This document shows positions 42,475 through 52,981 of a stretch of DNA of 61,303 bases, piece after piece. Made by a program: the position numbers and the translations under genes. The stretch lies in the NCBI GenBank assembly GCA_029978335.1, contig JAPOJQ010000009.1:1-61303 (forward strand), given 5' to 3'. Source of the DNA: Actinomycetota bacterium (lineage in GTDB: Bacteria; Actinomycetota; Acidimicrobiia; Acidimicrobiales; Ilumatobacteraceae). The first letter of the stretch is position 1. Every line of letters begins with the position of its first letter. The notes beneath the pieces were generated by a model. It saw only the letters and a program-made list of their open reading frames with translations. It had not been told where the DNA came from and did no database searches.

Positions 42475-43655
42475 AGGCCCTTCAGGTGCGTCGAAGCGTT
42501 CGCCGGTTTGGCGCAGCACGGCTCGCGTCGCCGCTCAGCCCATCGGCTTCCGTGAAGATGGGACCACTTGAGCTACGAGACGTGGAACCGCCCGCTCGTC
42601 CGGATGGTGCTGGGTGGCAACGGCTCCACACTTCGCTCAGTGGCATCTGCGGCTCCGATCTTGCGCTGATCAATGGTCAGGCATCGTCATATTTCGAAGA
42701 CTGGGTGTCGTTCCCATTGGTCCCTGGACATGAGGTCGTCGGCACTACCGACGATGGCCGACGCGTCGTGCTCGAACCGGTACTCGGCCACGCCGCACGG
42801 GGTGCGCCGCCACCATGGCCCGGAGCTGCACCCGCGGACGGATTCGATTACGCCCACGTTGTCTCCGGGCCATTGGAGGCGGGTATTCAAACCGGATTTT
42901 GCTGCTCCACCGGCGGCGGTTGGGCGCCGTGGCTGTGGGCGCATGAATCGCAACTACACGAAGTGCCCGAGACGATGTCGGACGAACAAGCTGTGTTGGT
43001 CGAGCCGCTAGCCGGTGCGGTGCACGCCGCACTTCAGGCCGTTGGAACACGAACCGATCAGCGCGCTCCGGTGGTAGCCGTCGTTGGAGCCGGCACCATG
43101 GGCCTTGGCACCATCGCCGCCCTTCGCGTGTTCATCCCCGACGCGACGATCGTGGTCGGTGCGAGGTATCCACACCAAGTCGCCATGGCACGGGCCTTCG
43201 GCGCCGACGTGGTTGCCACCGGCGATGGACTGAGTGCTGCAGTCCGACGTGCGACGGGTTCGCATCGCATCGGAGCATCGCTGTCTGGTGGGGCCGATGC
43301 CGTGATCGATGGCGTTGGCTCATCAGCGTCGATTAGCCAATCGATTTCGATGGCGAGGCCGCGCGGTCGTGTAGTGCTGCTTGGAATGCCTGCGCGTGTG
43401 TCCCTCGACATGACCCCGCTCTGGCATCGAGAGGTCGAACTCCGTGGCTGTTACACCTACGGCACTGAAGTGATCGGTGAGCAGCGCACTACCTCGTTCG
43501 ACCTTGCAATTGATCTTGCCCAACGGATGCAGGCCGAACGCCTGTTGTCTGCCACCTACCGCATCGACCAACACGTTGATGCGATCGCCCACGCCGCCGC
43601 AGCCGGTCGGCGTGGCGCAGTAAAAGTTGCGTTCGACCTGAGAGGGGCCGAGTAG
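42471..43655 (+). CDS. Zinc-type alcohol dehydrogenase (MDR family) lacking the structural zinc loop
   Basis: A 394-residue medium-chain dehydrogenase. Catalytic zinc residues are suggested by GICGSDL and VPGHEVVG, and LVEPLAGAVHA is the usual following segment; the cofactor fold has VVGAGTMGLGTIAAL. The four-cysteine structural zinc lobe seen in classical members is absent, replaced by GHAARGAPPPWPG. The N-terminal 35 residues are extra. It may interconvert the alcohol or aldehyde made by the preceding reductase (inference). It starts in an ATGA overlap and its stop is directly followed by the next ATG. Confidence 0.83.
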   Translation: MKALQVRRSVRRFGAARLASPLSPSASVKMGPLELRDVEPPARPDGAGWQRLHTSLSGICGSDLALINGQASSYFEDWVSFPLVPGHEVVGTTDDGRRVVLEPVLGHAARGAPPPWPGAAPADGFDYAHVVSGPLEAGIQTGFCCSTGGGWAPWLWAHESQLHEVPETMSDEQAVLVEPLAGAVHAALQAVGTRTDQRAPVVAVVGAGTMGLGTIAALRVFIPDATIVVGARYPHQVAMARAFGADVVATGDGLSAAVRRATGSHRIGASLSGGADAVIDGVGSSASISQSISMARPRGRVVLLGMPARVSLDMTPLWHREVELRGCYTYGTEVIGEQRTTSFDLAIDLAQRMQAERLLSATYRIDQHVDAIAHAAAAGRRGAVKVAFDLRGAE

Positions 43656-45242
43656 ATGCCACGTCCTGGATTTGTGCTGGATGTCGACCGTTCGACGCCG
43701 CCCATGCTGTTCTGGCACGGAGAGAAGTTCAGCCTTGAGCGACTTCCCGCCGACCGATCGCGGGTGATCTATCCACCCGAACCGATTGCAGGCATCCGTG
43801 ATGTCAGCGCCGCGATCGATCACGCCTTAGAGCATCCTCTCGACATGGACCCACTCCGTGCATTGCTGCGGCCGGGCATGGTACTCACCATCTGTTTTGA
43901 CGACGTCAGTTTGTCGTTGCCGAAGATGCGACGCCCTGATTCACGTCAACGAGTCATTGAGGCAGTACTCGATCTTGCTGCTGAGGCCGGTGTTGATGAC
44001 GTTCACATCATTGCGGCACTCGGTCTTCACCGGCGGATGCACGATCACGAGTTGCGCCATGTGCTTGGCGACCGCATCGTTGATGCATTTGGACCAACTG
44101 GGGCGCTCTATCAACACGATGCCGAGGACTACGAGAATCTGACCGTTGTCGGAACGACTGACCACGGTGAGGTGCTTGAAATCAACCGACGCGTGGCTGA
44201 ATCAGACCTCGTGGTCTACGCCAACGTCAACCAGGTAGCCATGGACGGCGGTTGGAAGTCGCTGGTGACCGGCGTTGCCTCGTATCGCTGTCTCAGCCAT
44301 CACCACAATCCGGAATCGCTACGCAACACGAGAAGCCTGATGGACCGTCATCACTCGGCGCTGCACCACTCCATTTGGCGTCTCGGCGCCGTGCTGAGGG
44401 ATCACGGGCCAAAGGTGTTCCAGATCGAGACAACCATCAACACTGACGCCTTCCCGTCCCCTTTCGATTTCTTGTCACGCCGCGAGTGGGAATGGACCGC
44501 CCGCGATCGAGCGACGTACCTCGCTACTTCAAAGGCGCTGAGCCGGATGCCCCGATCGATGGCTCGGAAGATTTTTCACTCGATAGAGGCGCCGTACGCG
44601 ATGACGGGCATCCACGCTGGCTTCACCGAATCGGTGCACGAGCGCACGTTGGCCGATGTCTACCAACAACATCTCGTCGAGGTCGAAGGTCAGACCGACA
44701 TCTTGACCATGGGTGTTCCGTTCATCAGCCCCTACAACCCGGATTCGATCATGAATCCCATCCTCGTCATGTGCATGGGCTTGGGGTACATGTTCAATAT
44801 GTACCGAGGAAAACCTCTGGTGCGCGAAGGCGGCGTGGTCATCATGACCCACCCCACCTATCGCGACTTCAACCCGGTTCATCATCCGAGTTACATCGAC
44901 TTCTTCGATGAAGTGCTTGCAGATACCACCGATCCGGTGGTGATGTCGGAAAAGTGGGAGCGTAAGTACGCCGAAGACGAGTGGTACCGGCATCTCTACC
45001 GAACCGGAAATGCATATCACGGTGTTCACCCGTTCTACGCCTGGTACTGGGGGGCGCATGGCCAACAATGGGCCGGACGCGTCATCATCGTGGGCGGGGA
45101 TGCTGCAACGGTACGGCGGCTCGGATTCACTCCTGCGTCAACGATGAATGATGCCCTTGAACTGGCATCGGATGTCGTGGGCCGCTCGCCCACGATCACC
45201 CATTTGCACGTGCCTTCGGTTCTGGTCGCCGATGTCGTCTGA
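43656..45242 (+). CDS. LarA-like (DUF2088, nickel-pincer racemase family) protein
   Basis: A 528-residue protein related to lactate racemase LarA, whose relatives racemise or epimerise 2-hydroxyacids using a nickel-pincer nucleotide on a lysine. Recognisable are ALGLHRRMHDHEL (His125, matching the family HR motif), VGTTDHGEVLEINRRVAESDLVVY, a GGWKSLVTG segment with Lys201 in the place of the cofactor lysine, and a following His215-217 cluster. The usual His before the lysine loop is missing (NVNQVAMDGG). No larB, larC or larE is in the window. The start immediately follows the ADH stop. Confidence 0.78.
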   Translation: MPRPGFVLDVDRSTPPMLFWHGEKFSLERLPADRSRVIYPPEPIAGIRDVSAAIDHALEHPLDMDPLRALLRPGMVLTICFDDVSLSLPKMRRPDSRQRVIEAVLDLAAEAGVDDVHIIAALGLHRRMHDHELRHVLGDRIVDAFGPTGALYQHDAEDYENLTVVGTTDHGEVLEINRRVAESDLVVYANVNQVAMDGGWKSLVTGVASYRCLSHHHNPESLRNTRSLMDRHHSALHHSIWRLGAVLRDHGPKVFQIETTINTDAFPSPFDFLSRREWEWTARDRATYLATSKALSRMPRSMARKIFHSIEAPYAMTGIHAGFTESVHERTLADVYQQHLVEVEGQTDILTMGVPFISPYNPDSIMNPILVMCMGLGYMFNMYRGKPLVREGGVVIMTHPTYRDFNPVHHPSYIDFFDEVLADTTDPVVMSEKWERKYAEDEWYRHLYRTGNAYHGVHPFYAWYWGAHGQQWAGRVIIVGGDAATVRRLGFTPASTMNDALELASDVVGRSPTITHLHVPSVLVADVV

Positions 45243-46260
45243 TCGAACGTCACTCACGCGCGGCCTACGCCAGGCAGAACGCGTCGCTGGAGCAGCCGAG
45301 CGTGTGGTGGCCGCCGTCGCAGCACCGCTGCGCCGAACTGGTTTCCCCTGGCGAGCTCCCACGGTGCCGCGAGGCGTAGAAGTTCCTGAAGAGCCCTCCA
45401 CGCTCGGTGCGGACTACGACACCGAATGGGCACGCCGACCGAGCGCTGTGCTCTCTCGTGCATTCATGATTGCTGTGCCAATGCGGTTGTTCACTGCCGC
45501 AATTGCGAGACCAGAGGTTCTCGGACTTGACCGTCTCGCAGATCTCGCTCGCGAGGACGAACCCGAGCCACTGATCTTTGCGCCGAGCCATCACAGCCAC
45601 CTTGACACGATGGTCATGATCCAGGCCATCCCGCGAGCATGGCGCCACGACCTCGTCGTTGCCGCCGCGGCCGACTACTTCTTTGACCGGCGCTGGAAAG
45701 CGGCATTCTCTGCGCTCGCGCTGAATGCCATCCCTATCGATCGTGAATCGACGGGCCGCCGATCGGCGGATACGTTCCGAGACCTCGTGGCCGATGGCCA
45801 CAGTCTCTTGATCTACCCCGAGGGCGGACGATCCCCCGATGGTTGGGGCCAACCGTTTAAGGGTGGTGCTGCGTATCTCGCGGCCAGAACGGGTGCGCGC
45901 ATCGTGCCGGTGCACATCGAGGGAACGGGCGCCATCTTCGGCAAGGGAATGCGGCGGCCTCGACCAGGTCGCACAAGAGTAATTTTCGGTCGACCGATCA
46001 CCCCGGGCGTTGACGAGTCAACACGTCGACTGAACCAGCGGATCGAACAGGCCGTGGCCCGCCTTGCAGAAGAATCCATAAGCGACGCCTGGACCGCTGC
46101 CACGGCGGCTGCCAGCGGCACGCTTCCTAGCCGCACAGGACCAGCGATCAACGGATGGCGCCGCACATGGTTGCTTAACGAGCGCCGTCGCCGTGAAGTG
46201 TCAGGCCGTCGCTCACGTCCGCAGCGGGCGTGGCCAAATCTGGGAGACCGCGAGAGCTGA
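45232..46260 (+). CDS. PlsC-type glycerophospholipid acyltransferase
   Basis: A 342-residue protein with the lysophosphatidate acyltransferase motifs: HX4D in SHHSHLD, the arginine/phosphate region around IPIDRES, and YPEGGRSPDG in place of FPEGTRS, then VPVHIEGTGAIF. It should transfer an acyl chain to a lysophospholipid or a related alcohol. The ATG at 45232 overlaps the LarA-like gene end by eleven bases. It is the last gene of the TetR-flanked operon and ends five bases from the convergent LysM gene. The C-terminal 70 residues are basic and not conserved-looking. Confidence 0.87.
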   Translation: MSSDRTSLTRGLRQAERVAGAAERVVAAVAAPLRRTGFPWRAPTVPRGVEVPEEPSTLGADYDTEWARRPSAVLSRAFMIAVPMRLFTAAIARPEVLGLDRLADLAREDEPEPLIFAPSHHSHLDTMVMIQAIPRAWRHDLVVAAAADYFFDRRWKAAFSALALNAIPIDRESTGRRSADTFRDLVADGHSLLIYPEGGRSPDGWGQPFKGGAAYLAARTGARIVPVHIEGTGAIFGKGMRRPRPGRTRVIFGRPITPGVDESTRRLNQRIEQAVARLAEESISDAWTAATAAASGTLPSRTGPAINGWRRTWLLNERRRREVSGRRSRPQRAWPNLGDRES

Positions 46261-46264
46261 TTGC

Positions 46265-46843
46265 TCAACAACCCGAAGACGGAATGAGCAGCGTTCCACC
46301 GAGCAAGAAGCTTGAGTACACCGGATTCGTCGCATTTGCCCGGGCAAGGTCCTCGATCGCGATGCCATATGCGTTCGCTACCACAGTCGGGTTGTCGCCT
46401 GCGACGACGACATGTTCGGTAGTAGTGCACGTGGCAGTGCCGTCGGCTGAGGTCACGATGGGAACCCCAGATGCACTCGGCAACATCGCTCCGGGGGGAA
46501 TGATCACCGTGCCGCCGATGGGGAATGATGAGTAATCCGGATTCGTCGAGTTTGCCGAATTGAGATCGGCAAGGCTGATTCGGTAGATGTCGGCAAGAGC
46601 TGACGGATTGTCGCCCTTCACGATGGTGTGCGAATAGTCCTCGTAAATCATTCCCGGCACGGTTGTCGTCGTGGTCGGCGCCGTCGTCGTTGTCGTGGTC
46701 ACCAGATCTTTGACGACGTACGAGGTGGGTTGAATCGGCGCGACCGTCGCCGCCGAGGAGGCTTCATCGCCGGCGCAGCCCGTGACCGACAATGCGACGG
46801 CGACCACCGGTACGACGAGAAGGACAAACGGACGACGAACCAT
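46265..46843 (-). CDS. LysM-domain lipoprotein
   Basis: A 192-residue exported lipoprotein. The signal peptide ends at a lipobox (LSVTGC), followed by a linker with long threonine runs and two LysM-like repeats (HTIVKGDNPSALADIYRISLADL and HVVVAGDNPTVVANAYGIAIEDL; shared residues GDNP, A, YxI, DL), each ending in a YSSFxxGGTxxIP segment. LysM modules bind peptidoglycan or chitin-type glycans, so cell-wall attachment is likely. ATG at 46843 gives a clean signal peptide. Confidence 0.87.
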   Translation of the reverse strand: MVRRPFVLLVVPVVAVALSVTGCAGDEASSAATVAPIQPTSYVVKDLVTTTTTTAPTTTTTVPGMIYEDYSHTIVKGDNPSALADIYRISLADLNSANSTNPDYSSFPIGGTVIIPPGAMLPSASGVPIVTSADGTATCTTTEHVVVAGDNPTVVANAYGIAIEDLARANATNPVYSSFLLGGTLLIPSSGC

Positions 46844-46887
46844 GGCCACAGCGTACGCGCTCACATCCGTTGCGGCAGGTCACTCCG

Positions 46888-48339
46888 TCAGACGAGGGGA
46901 CGGGCGGTCGGAGGAATGGGGATTGGCAAACGAGTCTCCCCCATCAAGAACGCGTCAACACCTGCTGCTGCCCCCCGTCCTTCGGCAATCGCCCACACGA
47001 TCAAGCTCTGCCCACGACCCATGTCGCCGGCGACAAATACGCCCGGCACCGACGACATGTAGTTGTCGTCCCGAGCGACGTTGCCACGGGCGTCTAGCGC
47101 GACGCCGAGAGTAACGAGCCACGACCCGCGTTCTGGTCCGACGAACCCCAATGCCAAGAACACGTAGTCAGCGGGCAGAACACGATCGGTACCTTCGACC
47201 TTTTCAAACCGGCCATCGACCATCGTGACCTCATGGATGGCGACACCACCAACAGCACCCGAACCGTTGTCGATGAACCGCTCGGTGTTCACGCTGTACA
47301 CGCGCTCTCCACCCTCTTCGTGCGCCGACGAGACGCGGTAGACCATTGCGTACTGCGGCCACGGGTTCCCAAGCGCACGATCCTGTGGCGGTTGCGGCAT
47401 GATCTCGAGTTGCCTGACGGACGCAGCGCCCTGACGAAGCGCTGTTCCCAAGCAGTCAGCGCCGGTGTCGCCACCGCCGATAATCACGACGTGACCACCC
47501 GCAACATCAATAGGGGACCTCTCGAGATCACCGAGCTGGACCCGATTCGCATGCGGGAGATATTCCATCGCCTGATGAATGTTGGCCAATTCACGTCCAG
47601 GAACGGGAAGGTCACGCCATGCGGTGGCACCGCACGCAAGCACGACCGCATCATGCGATGCCCGAAGCACATCAATGTCGACGTTGTCGCCGACGACCGC
47701 TCCGGTGCGGAACTCCGTTCCCTCAGCGCGCATTTGATCGAGTCGACGATCGATATGGCGCTTTTCCATCTTGAACTCGGGAATGCCGTAACGAAGCAGG
47801 CCGCCAATGCGATCAGCACGTTCCAATACCACGACATCATGTCCAGCGCGCGTGAGTTGTTGGGCCGCTGCCAGCCCGGCTGGCCCTGAACCGATCACCG
47901 CAACCCTCCGACCGGTCGCCACGCTCGGCACTTGCGGGGTGATCCAGCCTTCCTCAAACGCGCGATCGACGATCTCGACCTCGATCTGCTTGATTGCCAC
48001 CGGCGGCTGGTTGATGCCGAGCACGCACGCTGATTCACATGGGGCCGGACACAGTCGCCCCGTGAATTCTGGGAAATTATTCGTTGCATGAAGGCGATCG
48101 ATCGCCGCGCGCCACTGATCGCGGTACACGAGATCGTTCCAGTCGGGAATGAGGTTCCCGAGAGGACACCCGTTGTTGCAGAACGGAATACCACAGTCCA
48201 TGCAGCGGCCCGCTTGTGTTGACACCTTCTCGGCTGGAAAATCCTCGTACACCTCGCGCCAATCGCGCAGGCGAACCGGGACCGGTCGCCGACTTGGCAA
48301 CTCGCGCTCCCACTGAAGAAATCCTGTCGTCTCACCCAT
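46888..48339 (-). CDS. gltD: Glutamate synthase small subunit
   Basis: GltD passes electrons from NADPH through FAD and iron-sulfur clusters to GltB. The 483-residue protein has N-terminal cysteine clusters ([15 protein letters not shown] and [12 protein letters not shown]), an FAD motif [15 protein letters not shown], an NADPH motif [14 protein letters not shown] and a C-terminal [18 protein letters not shown]. Its start overlaps the gltB stop by eight bases, so both subunits are made from one message. Confidence 0.97.
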   Translation of the reverse strand: MGETTGFLQWERELPSRRPVPVRLRDWREVYEDFPAEKVSTQAGRCMDCGIPFCNNGCPLGNLIPDWNDLVYRDQWRAAIDRLHATNNFPEFTGRLCPAPCESACVLGINQPPVAIKQIEVEIVDRAFEEGWITPQVPSVATGRRVAVIGSGPAGLAAAQQLTRAGHDVVVLERADRIGGLLRYGIPEFKMEKRHIDRRLDQMRAEGTEFRTGAVVGDNVDIDVLRASHDAVVLACGATAWRDLPVPGRELANIHQAMEYLPHANRVQLGDLERSPIDVAGGHVVIIGGGDTGADCLGTALRQGAASVRQLEIMPQPPQDRALGNPWPQYAMVYRVSSAHEEGGERVYSVNTERFIDNGSGAVGGVAIHEVTMVDGRFEKVEGTDRVLPADYVFLALGFVGPERGSWLVTLGVALDARGNVARDDNYMSSVPGVFVAGDMGRGQSLIVWAIAEGRGAAAGVDAFLMGETRLPIPIPPTARPLV

Positions 48340-51300
48340 GGGATGCCTCCATCACACGCGCCAATGTCCGCTCCTCGTCGAGCCCTTCCGCCTCTGCCGC
48401 CGCCATCACGTCGAGGACACGGCGATAGTCGGTGGGCATCACCTTTCGGAATCGACTTACTTCAACACTCCATGACGCCAAGATTCGTTGAGCGGTCGAT
48501 GATCCGGTGAGCGCGCCATGGCGCTCCACCAAGGTCCGCAGTCGCTCACGATCCGTGTCTTCGAGCACCTCGATATCGACCATTTCTGGGTTCACCCGAC
48601 GATCGACATCCCCGGAACGGTCATAGAGATATGCAACACCGCCCGACATGCCCGCCCCGAAGTTCCGCCCGGTGTCACCAAGCACCACGACCACACCGCC
48701 CGTCATGTATTCGCATCCGTGATCGCCAATGCCTTCCACAACCGCCGTTGCACCAGAATTTCGAACACAGAAGCGTTCACCGACGATGCCTCGAATGAAC
48801 AACTCACCCGAAGTCGCGCCGTACCCGATCACATTGCCCGCGATCACTTGGTCCTCTGCGATGAACGGCGATCCGTCGGGAGCGGTGATCACGATGCGAC
48901 CGCCAGACAAACCCTTACCGACGTAGTCATTGGCATCGCCGTGTAACCGCATCGTCACCCCACGGGGCACGAAGGCACCAAAGCTCTGTCCAGCCGAACC
49001 GTTGAAATCAATGGTGATCGTGTCATCGGGCAACCCATCACCTCGATGCAGTTTGGTGATCTCGTGCCCGAGCAGGGTGCCAACAGTTCGGTTTACGTTT
49101 CGGATCTCCGACTGAATATGCACCGGTTGACCTGTCTCGATGGCGTTGCAGCATTGCTCAATCAGTGACACATCCAACGCTTCGTCAAGACCGTGGTCCT
49201 GGCTGCTCGTGCAGTAGAAGGTCTGGTCGTACCGGTTGTCCGCCATGGCGAGAATTGGCGAGATGTCGAGGTGTGACGCCTTCCAATGATCGACTGCGGG
49301 ACGAACATCAAGGGCATCGACTCGCCCGACCATTTCATCGATGGTGCGGAACCCAAGTTCTGCCATCAGCTCACGGACTTCCTCAGCGATGAACTCAAAG
49401 AAGTTCACGACGAATTCGGGTCGGCCGGAGAACCGTGCACGAAGCTCGGGATTCTGTGTCGCAATACCAACCGGACAGGTGTCGAGATGACACACACGCA
49501 TCATTACGCATCCCGACACCACCAACGGTGCCGTTGCGAATCCGTACTCCTCAGCCCCAAGCAACGCGGCAATCACCACGTCGCGTCCAGTCTTCAGCTG
49601 TCCGTCGGCTTGCACGACAATTCGATCGCGCAGCCCGTTCATCACGAGCGTCTGCTGTGTTTCCGCAAGTCCGAGCTCCCACGGTCCACCCGCATGCTTC
49701 AGCGAGGTCAAAGGCGATGCACCGGTGCCACCGTCGTGACCACTGATCAACACCACATCAGCCTTGGCCTTTGAGACACCTGCGGCGACGGTGCCGACGC
49801 CCATTTCGGCAACGAGCTTCACGTGAATGCGAGCCATCGGGTTGGCATTCTTCAAGTCATGGATCAGTTGCTTGAGGTCCTCGATGGAATAGATGTCGTG
49901 GTGTGGTGGAGGGCTGATCAGGCCAACACCGGGTGTCGAGTGTCGAGTCCGCGCAATCCATGGGTACACCTTGTGGCCAGGCAATTGCCCACCTTCACCA
50001 GGCTTTGCACCCTGCGCCATCTTGATCTGGATGTCGTCCGCGTTGGTGAGGTATTCAGAGGTCACACCAAACCGACCCGACGCAACCTGCTTGATCGATG
50101 AACGACGAGTCGGATCGTGCAAGCGCTCGGCGTCCTCTCCCCCTTCACCAGTATTGGACTTTGCGCCGATCGAGTTCATTGCAATGGCCAGTGTCTCATG
50201 GGCTTCGGCTGAGATTGATCCATATGACATTGCGCCCGTTGAGAACCGCTTCATGATCTCTGCTGCAGGCTCGACCTCGTCAATTGGCACCGACGTCCGG
50301 TTCGCAGAGAACTGGAAGAGACCTCTCAGCGTGGCGAGTCGGGTTGCTTGTTCATCAACCCTCGAGGTGTATTCCTTAAAGATGTCCCAGCGCTTCGTGC
50401 GCGTTGCATGCTGGAGTTTGAACACGGTCTCGGGATTGAAGAGGTGGTGTTCGCCTTCGCGTCGCCACTGGTATTCGCCACCAACTTCAAGTTTGCGATG
50501 AGCGCGATCCTCCGGCCGCGCCGGGTGTGCGCTTCGGTGACGCATTGCAACCGCCTCGGCAACCTGCTCGATACCGATGCCACCAATTCGGCTCACGGTG
50601 CCGGTGAAGTATCGGTCGACGATCTCATTGCCAAGTCCGATGGCTTCAAAAATTTGGGCGCCTGTGTACGAGGCGACGGTTGACACGCCCATCTTCGACA
50701 TGATCTTCAAGACGCCCTTGCCACAGGCCTTGATGTAATTGCGAATCGCCGTCGTGGGCTCAATCGCCCCAAGACCGTGCATTCCCTCGGCGATGAGGTC
50801 TTCGATGGATTCGAAGGCCAAATACGGATTCACCGCTCCTGCGCCGAAACCGATGAGGAGCGCCATATGGTGAACTTCGCGGGCATCACCAGTTTCGACC
50901 ACGAGCCCAACCATTGTTCGCTGACGTGTGCGAACAAGGTGGTGATGCACCGCTGCCGTCAACAGCAAGGAAGGAATCGGTGCCCAGTCGACATCGGCGT
51001 TGCGGTCCGACAGTACGACCACTCGAGCGCCACTGGTGATTGCAGACGACACTTCTTCGAATAGTTCTTCAAGTCGCGCCTCGAGCGCCGTTCCGCCGCC
51101 CGCCACTTGATACAGACCCCGGACCACGTGCGCAGTGAGTTCGGGCCGTCCTCCCTCATCTCCTGCGTGGATGATCTTGGCGAGTTCGTCGTTATCGATG
51201 ATCGGGAATGGCAGAGCCAACTGCCGACAACTATCAGGCCCGGGCAGCAACACATTTGCCTCCGGCCCGATGGACGATGACACTGCGGTCACGACCTCCT

Positions 51301-52873
51301 CGCGAATGGCGTCGAGCGGGGGGTTGGTCACCTGGGCGAAGAGTTGTTGGAAATAGTCGAACAACAGCCTCGGACGATCAGAGAGCACCGCCAACGGTGT
51401 GTCCGTTCCCATCGAGCCGATGGGCTCAATTCCTTTGCCCGCCATAGGCGCAAGAATCACCTTCAGTTCTTCTTGGGTGTAGCCAAACATCTGTTGGCGC
51501 CGCAGCACACTGTCGTGACTGAACACCCGATGTTCACGCTCAGGGAGATCGCTCAGGTTGACCATGCCATCGGCGAGCCACTGGGCATATGGGTGCTCAG
51601 CGGCAAGAGACTTTTTGATCTCCTCATCGTCAATAATGCGACCCTGCGTCGTATCGATCAGGAACATGCGTCCTGGCTGCAAACGACCCTTTGTCACGAT
51701 CTGTTCTGGAGGAAGGTCGATGACGCCCACTTCTGAGGCCATCACCACGAGATCATCTGCGGTCACCCAATATCGACTGGGTCGCAAACCGTTGCGATCG
51801 AGCACCGCGCCGATGACTTCGCCATCGGTAAAGGTCACGCTCGCCGGACCATCCCACGGCTCCATGATCGATGCATGGAATCGATAGAACGCTCGACGAT
51901 CAGCATCCATCTCGTCGTTGTTCTCCCACGCCTCCGGAATCATCATGAGCACTGCGTGGTGTAGTGGACGTCCTGCTAGATGGAGCAATTCGAGCACCTC
52001 ATCGAAGCGCGCCGTATCGGATGCTCCAGGGGTGCAGATCGGAAATGCTCTCTCGAGCCCGGGGAGATGCTCACTCGATGCAAGAGCTTCACGTGCGCGC
52101 ATCCAGTTCTGGTTGCCCTGAACCGTATTGATTTCGCCGTTGTGAGCAACGTAGCGATACGGGTGTGCCAGCGGCCATGAAGGGAATGTGTTCGTTGAAA
52201 AACGCGAATGCACCAGCAGCAGCGCGCTCTCAATGCGCTCGTCGGTGAGGTCCAAGAAGAAGGTGCTCAATTGCGGGGTGGTCAACATCCCCTTAAAGAC
52301 CAGCGTGCGACTCGACAGCGAGCAGATGTAGGTCGAGAGATCACCGGTCAACTCATGTTCGACTCGCTTACGAGCGATGAACGTCAGACGGTCAAGAGCG
52401 ATACCGGAGCGATCATCGAGAGCTGCGACGACGAGGTGCTTGAAGGTGGGCATTGCAGCACGAGCGGTCTCGCCAAGTCCGTTCGGATTGATCGGCACGT
52501 CTCGCCAACCAAGCACACGTAGCCCTTCCTCTTCAGAAATGGCTGCAATCCGTTGCATGGCCTCGACAGCTTGTGAAGTGTCTGCAGGAAGAAAACACAA
52601 GCCGACCGCATAGTGACCGGCCGCCGGCAGTTCTGCGCCGACCACGCCGCGCATCAATCGGTCCGGCATCTGAATCAAGATTCCGGCACCGTCGCCCGTG
52701 TCCGGTTCAGCACCAGTCGCTCCACGGTGCTCCATATTGGTAAGCGCCGTCAACCCTGTCTGCACGAGTGCATGCGACGCCACGCCACGGAGATGCGCAA
52801 CGAACGACACGCCACACGAATCATGTTCAAATCGAGGGTCGTAAAGGCCGCGTTGATCGGGATAGGTCTGCAT
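48332..52873 (-). CDS. gltB: Glutamate synthase large subunit
   Basis: GltB converts glutamine and 2-oxoglutarate to two glutamates. The 1513-residue product has the class II glutaminase nucleophile in [12 protein letters not shown] (Cys20, preceded by a propeptide of 19 residues), the central domain, an FMN and 3Fe-4S synthase domain with [13 protein letters not shown] and [13 protein letters not shown], and a C-terminal GXGXG-type beta-helix with [13 protein letters not shown]. Length is typical. It is followed by gltD. The 108 bases upstream hold no clear regulator site. Confidence 0.97.
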   Translation of the reverse strand: MQTYPDQRGLYDPRFEHDSCGVSFVAHLRGVASHALVQTGLTALTNMEHRGATGAEPDTGDGAGILIQMPDRLMRGVVGAELPAAGHYAVGLCFLPADTSQAVEAMQRIAAISEEEGLRVLGWRDVPINPNGLGETARAAMPTFKHLVVAALDDRSGIALDRLTFIARKRVEHELTGDLSTYICSLSSRTLVFKGMLTTPQLSTFFLDLTDERIESALLLVHSRFSTNTFPSWPLAHPYRYVAHNGEINTVQGNQNWMRAREALASSEHLPGLERAFPICTPGASDTARFDEVLELLHLAGRPLHHAVLMMIPEAWENNDEMDADRRAFYRFHASIMEPWDGPASVTFTDGEVIGAVLDRNGLRPSRYWVTADDLVVMASEVGVIDLPPEQIVTKGRLQPGRMFLIDTTQGRIIDDEEIKKSLAAEHPYAQWLADGMVNLSDLPEREHRVFSHDSVLRRQQMFGYTQEELKVILAPMAGKGIEPIGSMGTDTPLAVLSDRPRLLFDYFQQLFAQVTNPPLDAIREEVVTAVSSSIGPEANVLLPGPDSCRQLALPFPIIDNDELAKIIHAGDEGGRPELTAHVVRGLYQVAGGGTALEARLEELFEEVSSAITSGARVVVLSDRNADVDWAPIPSLLLTAAVHHHLVRTRQRTMVGLVVETGDAREVHHMALLIGFGAGAVNPYLAFESIEDLIAEGMHGLGAIEPTTAIRNYIKACGKGVLKIMSKMGVSTVASYTGAQIFEAIGLGNEIVDRYFTGTVSRIGGIGIEQVAEAVAMRHRSAHPARPEDRAHRKLEVGGEYQWRREGEHHLFNPETVFKLQHATRTKRWDIFKEYTSRVDEQATRLATLRGLFQFSANRTSVPIDEVEPAAEIMKRFSTGAMSYGSISAEAHETLAIAMNSIGAKSNTGEGGEDAERLHDPTRRSSIKQVASGRFGVTSEYLTNADDIQIKMAQGAKPGEGGQLPGHKVYPWIARTRHSTPGVGLISPPPHHDIYSIEDLKQLIHDLKNANPMARIHVKLVAEMGVGTVAAGVSKAKADVVLISGHDGGTGASPLTSLKHAGGPWELGLAETQQTLVMNGLRDRIVVQADGQLKTGRDVVIAALLGAEEYGFATAPLVVSGCVMMRVCHLDTCPVGIATQNPELRARFSGRPEFVVNFFEFIAEEVRELMAELGFRTIDEMVGRVDALDVRPAVDHWKASHLDISPILAMADNRYDQTFYCTSSQDHGLDEALDVSLIEQCCNAIETGQPVHIQSEIRNVNRTVGTLLGHEITKLHRGDGLPDDTITIDFNGSAGQSFGAFVPRGVTMRLHGDANDYVGKGLSGGRIVITAPDGSPFIAEDQVIAGNVIGYGATSGELFIRGIVGERFCVRNSGATAVVEGIGDHGCEYMTGGVVVVLGDTGRNFGAGMSGGVAYLYDRSGDVDRRVNPEMVDIEVLEDTDRERLRTLVERHGALTGSSTAQRILASWSVEVSRFRKVMPTDYRRVLDVMAAAEAEGLDEERTLARVMEASHG

Positions 52874-52981
52874 CGTGAGCTTTCCACTTGTCGGGGGACT
52901 TCGGTGGTGCTGGGACGACGCTGGCCCAGAAATCGACAGTCTAGAGGAGACGCGGGCTGTTCGCTCGACGTCCCCTATGCG

